A stretch of DNA of 7,303 nucleotides from assembly GCA_041584155.1 (NCBI GenBank), contig JBFHEL010000211.1:1-7303 (forward strand), given 5' to 3'. The notes under the pieces were generated by a model that searched no databases, was not told the origin of the DNA, and worked only from the letters and a program-made list of their open reading frames with translations. Below, piece by piece: positions 5,659-7,303 of the stretch (positions within the stretch are counted from its first letter, which is position 1; each line of letters opens with the position of its first letter). This DNA comes from Saccharicrinis sp041584155. GTDB taxonomy: Bacteria; Bacteroidota; Bacteroidia; Bacteroidales; Marinilabiliaceae. The position numbers and the translations under genes were made by a program.

Positions 5659-5985
5659 ATGTTAATGATCAAAGCAATTATACGACCAGAGAAATCAAGT
5701 GAGGTACTAAAAGCGTTATTCGAAGCAGGATATATAGCCGTAACTAAATCACCAGTAGTAGGTAGAGGTAAGCAACGAGGAATCAAGATTGGAGATGTAA
5801 CCTACGATGAGTTACCTAAGGAACAATTAATCATGGTAATTAAGGATGAAGACAAAGACTTTGCGGTAAAGACTATAATGGAAACTGCCCGTACAGGTGA
5901 AAAAGGAGCCTTTGGTGATGGTAAAATTTTTATCACTCCTGTTGAAGAGGCTTATACTATTTCAAGAGGTGTAAAAGAGCTTTAA
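5659..5985 (+). CDS. nifI1: PII-family nitrogenase regulator NifI1
   Basis: NifI1 works with NifI2 as a 2-oxoglutarate- and ATP-sensing complex; in methanogens it binds NifDK and blocks electron transfer when ammonium is present. The 108-aa protein has PII length and fold signals: an opening beta strand (MIKAIIRPEK), a T-loop region at about 36-56 with GRGKQRG and YDELPKEQL, and the nucleotide-binding B-loop TGEKGAFGDGKIFITP (79-94), close to the PII signature. The T-loop lacks the standard GlnB uridylylation context. Its place between nifH and nifI2, 28 nt before the latter, is diagnostic for NifI1 over a general GlnB or GlnK. Confidence 0.94.
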   Translation: MLMIKAIIRPEKSSEVLKALFEAGYIAVTKSPVVGRGKQRGIKIGDVTYDELPKEQLIMVIKDEDKDFAVKTIMETARTGEKGAFGDGKIFITPVEEAYTISRGVKEL

Positions 5986-6013
5986 TTTATTCATCTAAAA
6001 AGGTAATACGATT

Positions 6014-6391
6014 ATGAAAAAAGTAATGGCAATAATCAACATCGACAAGATGAATGCAACAAAAAAAGCCCTAATGGATGCTAAAATTACTTCGATGACT
6101 GCATCGGGTAAAGTATTTGGAAGAGGAAAAGGGCTTTGGGAAGCAAAAGTACTTGATGGGGTAAAAAACAATACCCCGGAAGCTCTTGAACACCTTGGGA
6201 AAGAACCTCGCCTACGCCCTCAAAGAGTATTAGAAATTGTTGTAAACGACTCTTTTGTTCAACCTTGTGTAGAAGCAATTATTGATGCAAACCAAGGGGA
6301 GCCTCATGGCTGTGGAAAAATATTTGTAATGCCTGTAATGGATGTGATCCAGGTAAGAACAGGTATCTCAGGTAGCAAGGCAGTAGACTAA
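6014..6391 (+). CDS. nifI2: PII-family nitrogenase regulator NifI2
   Basis: Partner of NifI1 in post-translational switch-off of nitrogenase. The 125-aa protein starts with MKKVMAIINIDKM, has FGRGKG (35-40) leading into an extended T-loop (about 36-72), longer than in NifI1, and a PII B-loop with HGCGKIFVMPV (98-108). The longer T-loop and the tail ending in GISGSKAVD are in keeping with NifI2. A modest AGG at 6001-6003 lies 10 nt before the ATG. It is cotranscribed by position: 28 nt after nifI1 and 36 nt before nifD, with no terminator on either side. Cytoplasmic. Confidence 0.93.
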   Translation: MKKVMAIINIDKMNATKKALMDAKITSMTASGKVFGRGKGLWEAKVLDGVKNNTPEALEHLGKEPRLRPQRVLEIVVNDSFVQPCVEAIIDANQGEPHGCGKIFVMPVMDVIQVRTGISGSKAVD

Positions 6392-6427
6392 TTAAGTTCC
6401 GTTTTTATCACTTAAAAACAAGAAAAC

Positions 6428-7303
6428 ATGGTTAAAAAGAAAGATTATTCAGCAGGATTACCAGATCCTACTCCAGTGATACAAGATATCATCAGTAAAT
6501 ACCCGAACAAAGTAGCTAAAAAGCGTGCAAAGGCAATGATTGCTAACGATCCTGATAGTACACAAGAAATTCAGGCGAATGTACGTACTATTCCAGGAAT
6601 TATTACCCAAAGGGGATGTACCTATGCCGGTTGTAAAGGGGTGGTTTTAGGACCAACCAGAGACATCATCAACCTGGTACACGGCCCTATCGGATGTAGT
6701 TTTTATGCTTGGTTAACTCGCCGTAACCAAACCCGTCCAGCAGAAGGAGAAGATAACTATATGATGTATTCTTTCTCTACAGATATGCAAGATGAAAATA
6801 TTGTATTTGGTGGAGAGATTAAACTTAAAGAAGCTATCCGAGAAGCATATGCCTTATTCAAACCCAAAGCAATTGGAGTATTCTCCACCTGTCCGGTTGG
6901 TTTAATTGGTGATGACGTTCATTCAGTATCTCGCGATATGAAAGAGGAATTAGGGATTAATATTTTCGGGTTCTCTTGCGAAGGATACCGTGGTGTATCT
7001 CAGTCGGCAGGTCACCACATTGCCAACAACGCTATATTTAAACATGTTGTAGGAAACAATGATCGACCTCGGGCTGGTAAATTCCAAATTAACCTATTAG
7101 GTGAATATAATATTGGAGGTGATGCTTTTGAATTAGAAAGACTTTTTGAAGAAGCAGGCATCACATTAGTTTCTACCTACTCAGGTAACTCTACTGTAGA
7201 AAGCTTTGCATACTCTCATACAGTTGACTTAAACGTAGTAATGTGTCACCGTTCTATCAACTACATTGCTGAGATGATGGAAGAAAAATATGGTATTCCC
7301 TGG
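6428..7303 (+). CDS. nifD: Nitrogenase MoFe protein alpha chain, 5' part
   Basis: NifD carries the FeMo cofactor and shares the P-cluster with NifK. Only the first 292 codons are in the window; the frame is open from the ATG at 6428 to the last base, so the gene runs off the edge. P-cluster ligands are visible as Cys64 (RGCTYAGCKG), Cys90 (HGPIGCSFYAW) and Cys155 (STCPVGLIGDD). Cofactor-pocket residues are Val72 (equivalent of Azotobacter Val70), Gln192 and His196 in SQSAGHHIAN (Gln191/His195), and Cys273 in MCHRSINYI, the cofactor iron ligand (Cys275). The ending EEKYGIPW and the TRRNQTRP and FSTDMQDENIVFGGE segments resemble NifD of clostridia and other anaerobes. The second cofactor ligand, the C-terminal His, is beyond the window. 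No Shine-Dalgarno site is evident, so translation may be coupled or rely on an A-rich leader. All motifs indicate a functional Mo-type protein. Confidence 0.97.
   Translation, partial: MVKKKDYSAGLPDPTPVIQDIISKYPNKVAKKRAKAMIANDPDSTQEIQANVRTIPGIITQRGCTYAGCKGVVLGPTRDIINLVHGPIGCSFYAWLTRRNQTRPAEGEDNYMMYSFSTDMQDENIVFGGEIKLKEAIREAYALFKPKAIGVFSTCPVGLIGDDVHSVSRDMKEELGINIFGFSCEGYRGVSQSAGHHIANNAIFKHVVGNNDRPRAGKFQINLLGEYNIGGDAFELERLFEEAGITLVSTYSGNSTVESFAYSHTVDLNVVMCHRSINYIAEMMEEKYGIPW

Overview
The window looks like part of the nitrogen-fixation (nif) region of an anaerobic or facultative Bacteroidota bacterium. Three things suggest this: the AT-rich, A-rich intergenic DNA with mostly weak Shine-Dalgarno sites; a possible TAnnTTTG-type -7 element; and the nifH-nifI1-nifI2-nifD gene order, which is known from anaerobes (methanogens, clostridia, green sulfur bacteria, some Bacteroidota) and not from aerobic diazotrophs. 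The genus cannot be fixed from the sequence alone.

Layout. Positions 1-505 hold no gene I can support, only low-complexity and partly foldable DNA. A bidirectional hairpin terminator (508-540) closes a minus-strand nifA gene (556-2115) for a GAF / AAA+ / Fis-type sigma-54 activator. Divergent from it is a small gene (2415-2723) for an unrecognised double-CxxC, zinc-ribbon-like protein, followed by a terminator (2746-2775). A 395-aa aldo/keto reductase (3009-4196) has two palindromes and a long hairpin in its upstream region and ends in a strong terminator (4326-4361). After a gene-free control region (4362-4716) comes the nif operon: nifH (4717-5541), nifI1 (5659-5985), nifI2 (6014-6391) and the first 292 codons of nifD (6428 to the window end).

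How the parts fit. NifA, with sigma-54, would activate the nif operon. Upstream of nifH there is a perfect -24 element (TGGCAC) with a poor -12 element, and an exact 11-bp tandem repeat about one helical turn per unit that could serve as an activator site. A perfect 19-bp hairpin separates nifH from nifI1; it probably sets the extra nifH product needed over nifDK. NifI1 and NifI2 are PII-family proteins that, in characterised systems, bind the MoFe protein and switch nitrogenase off when 2-oxoglutarate is low (ammonium present). The reductase and the small zinc-ribbon protein sit between nifA and nifH but have no established role in nitrogen fixation; each has its own terminator, so they look like separate transcription units.

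No wholly new system is evident. The best leads are the nifH-nifI1 hairpin, the tandem repeat and odd -12 element upstream of nifH, the small zinc-ribbon gene beside nifA, and the structured reductase leader.
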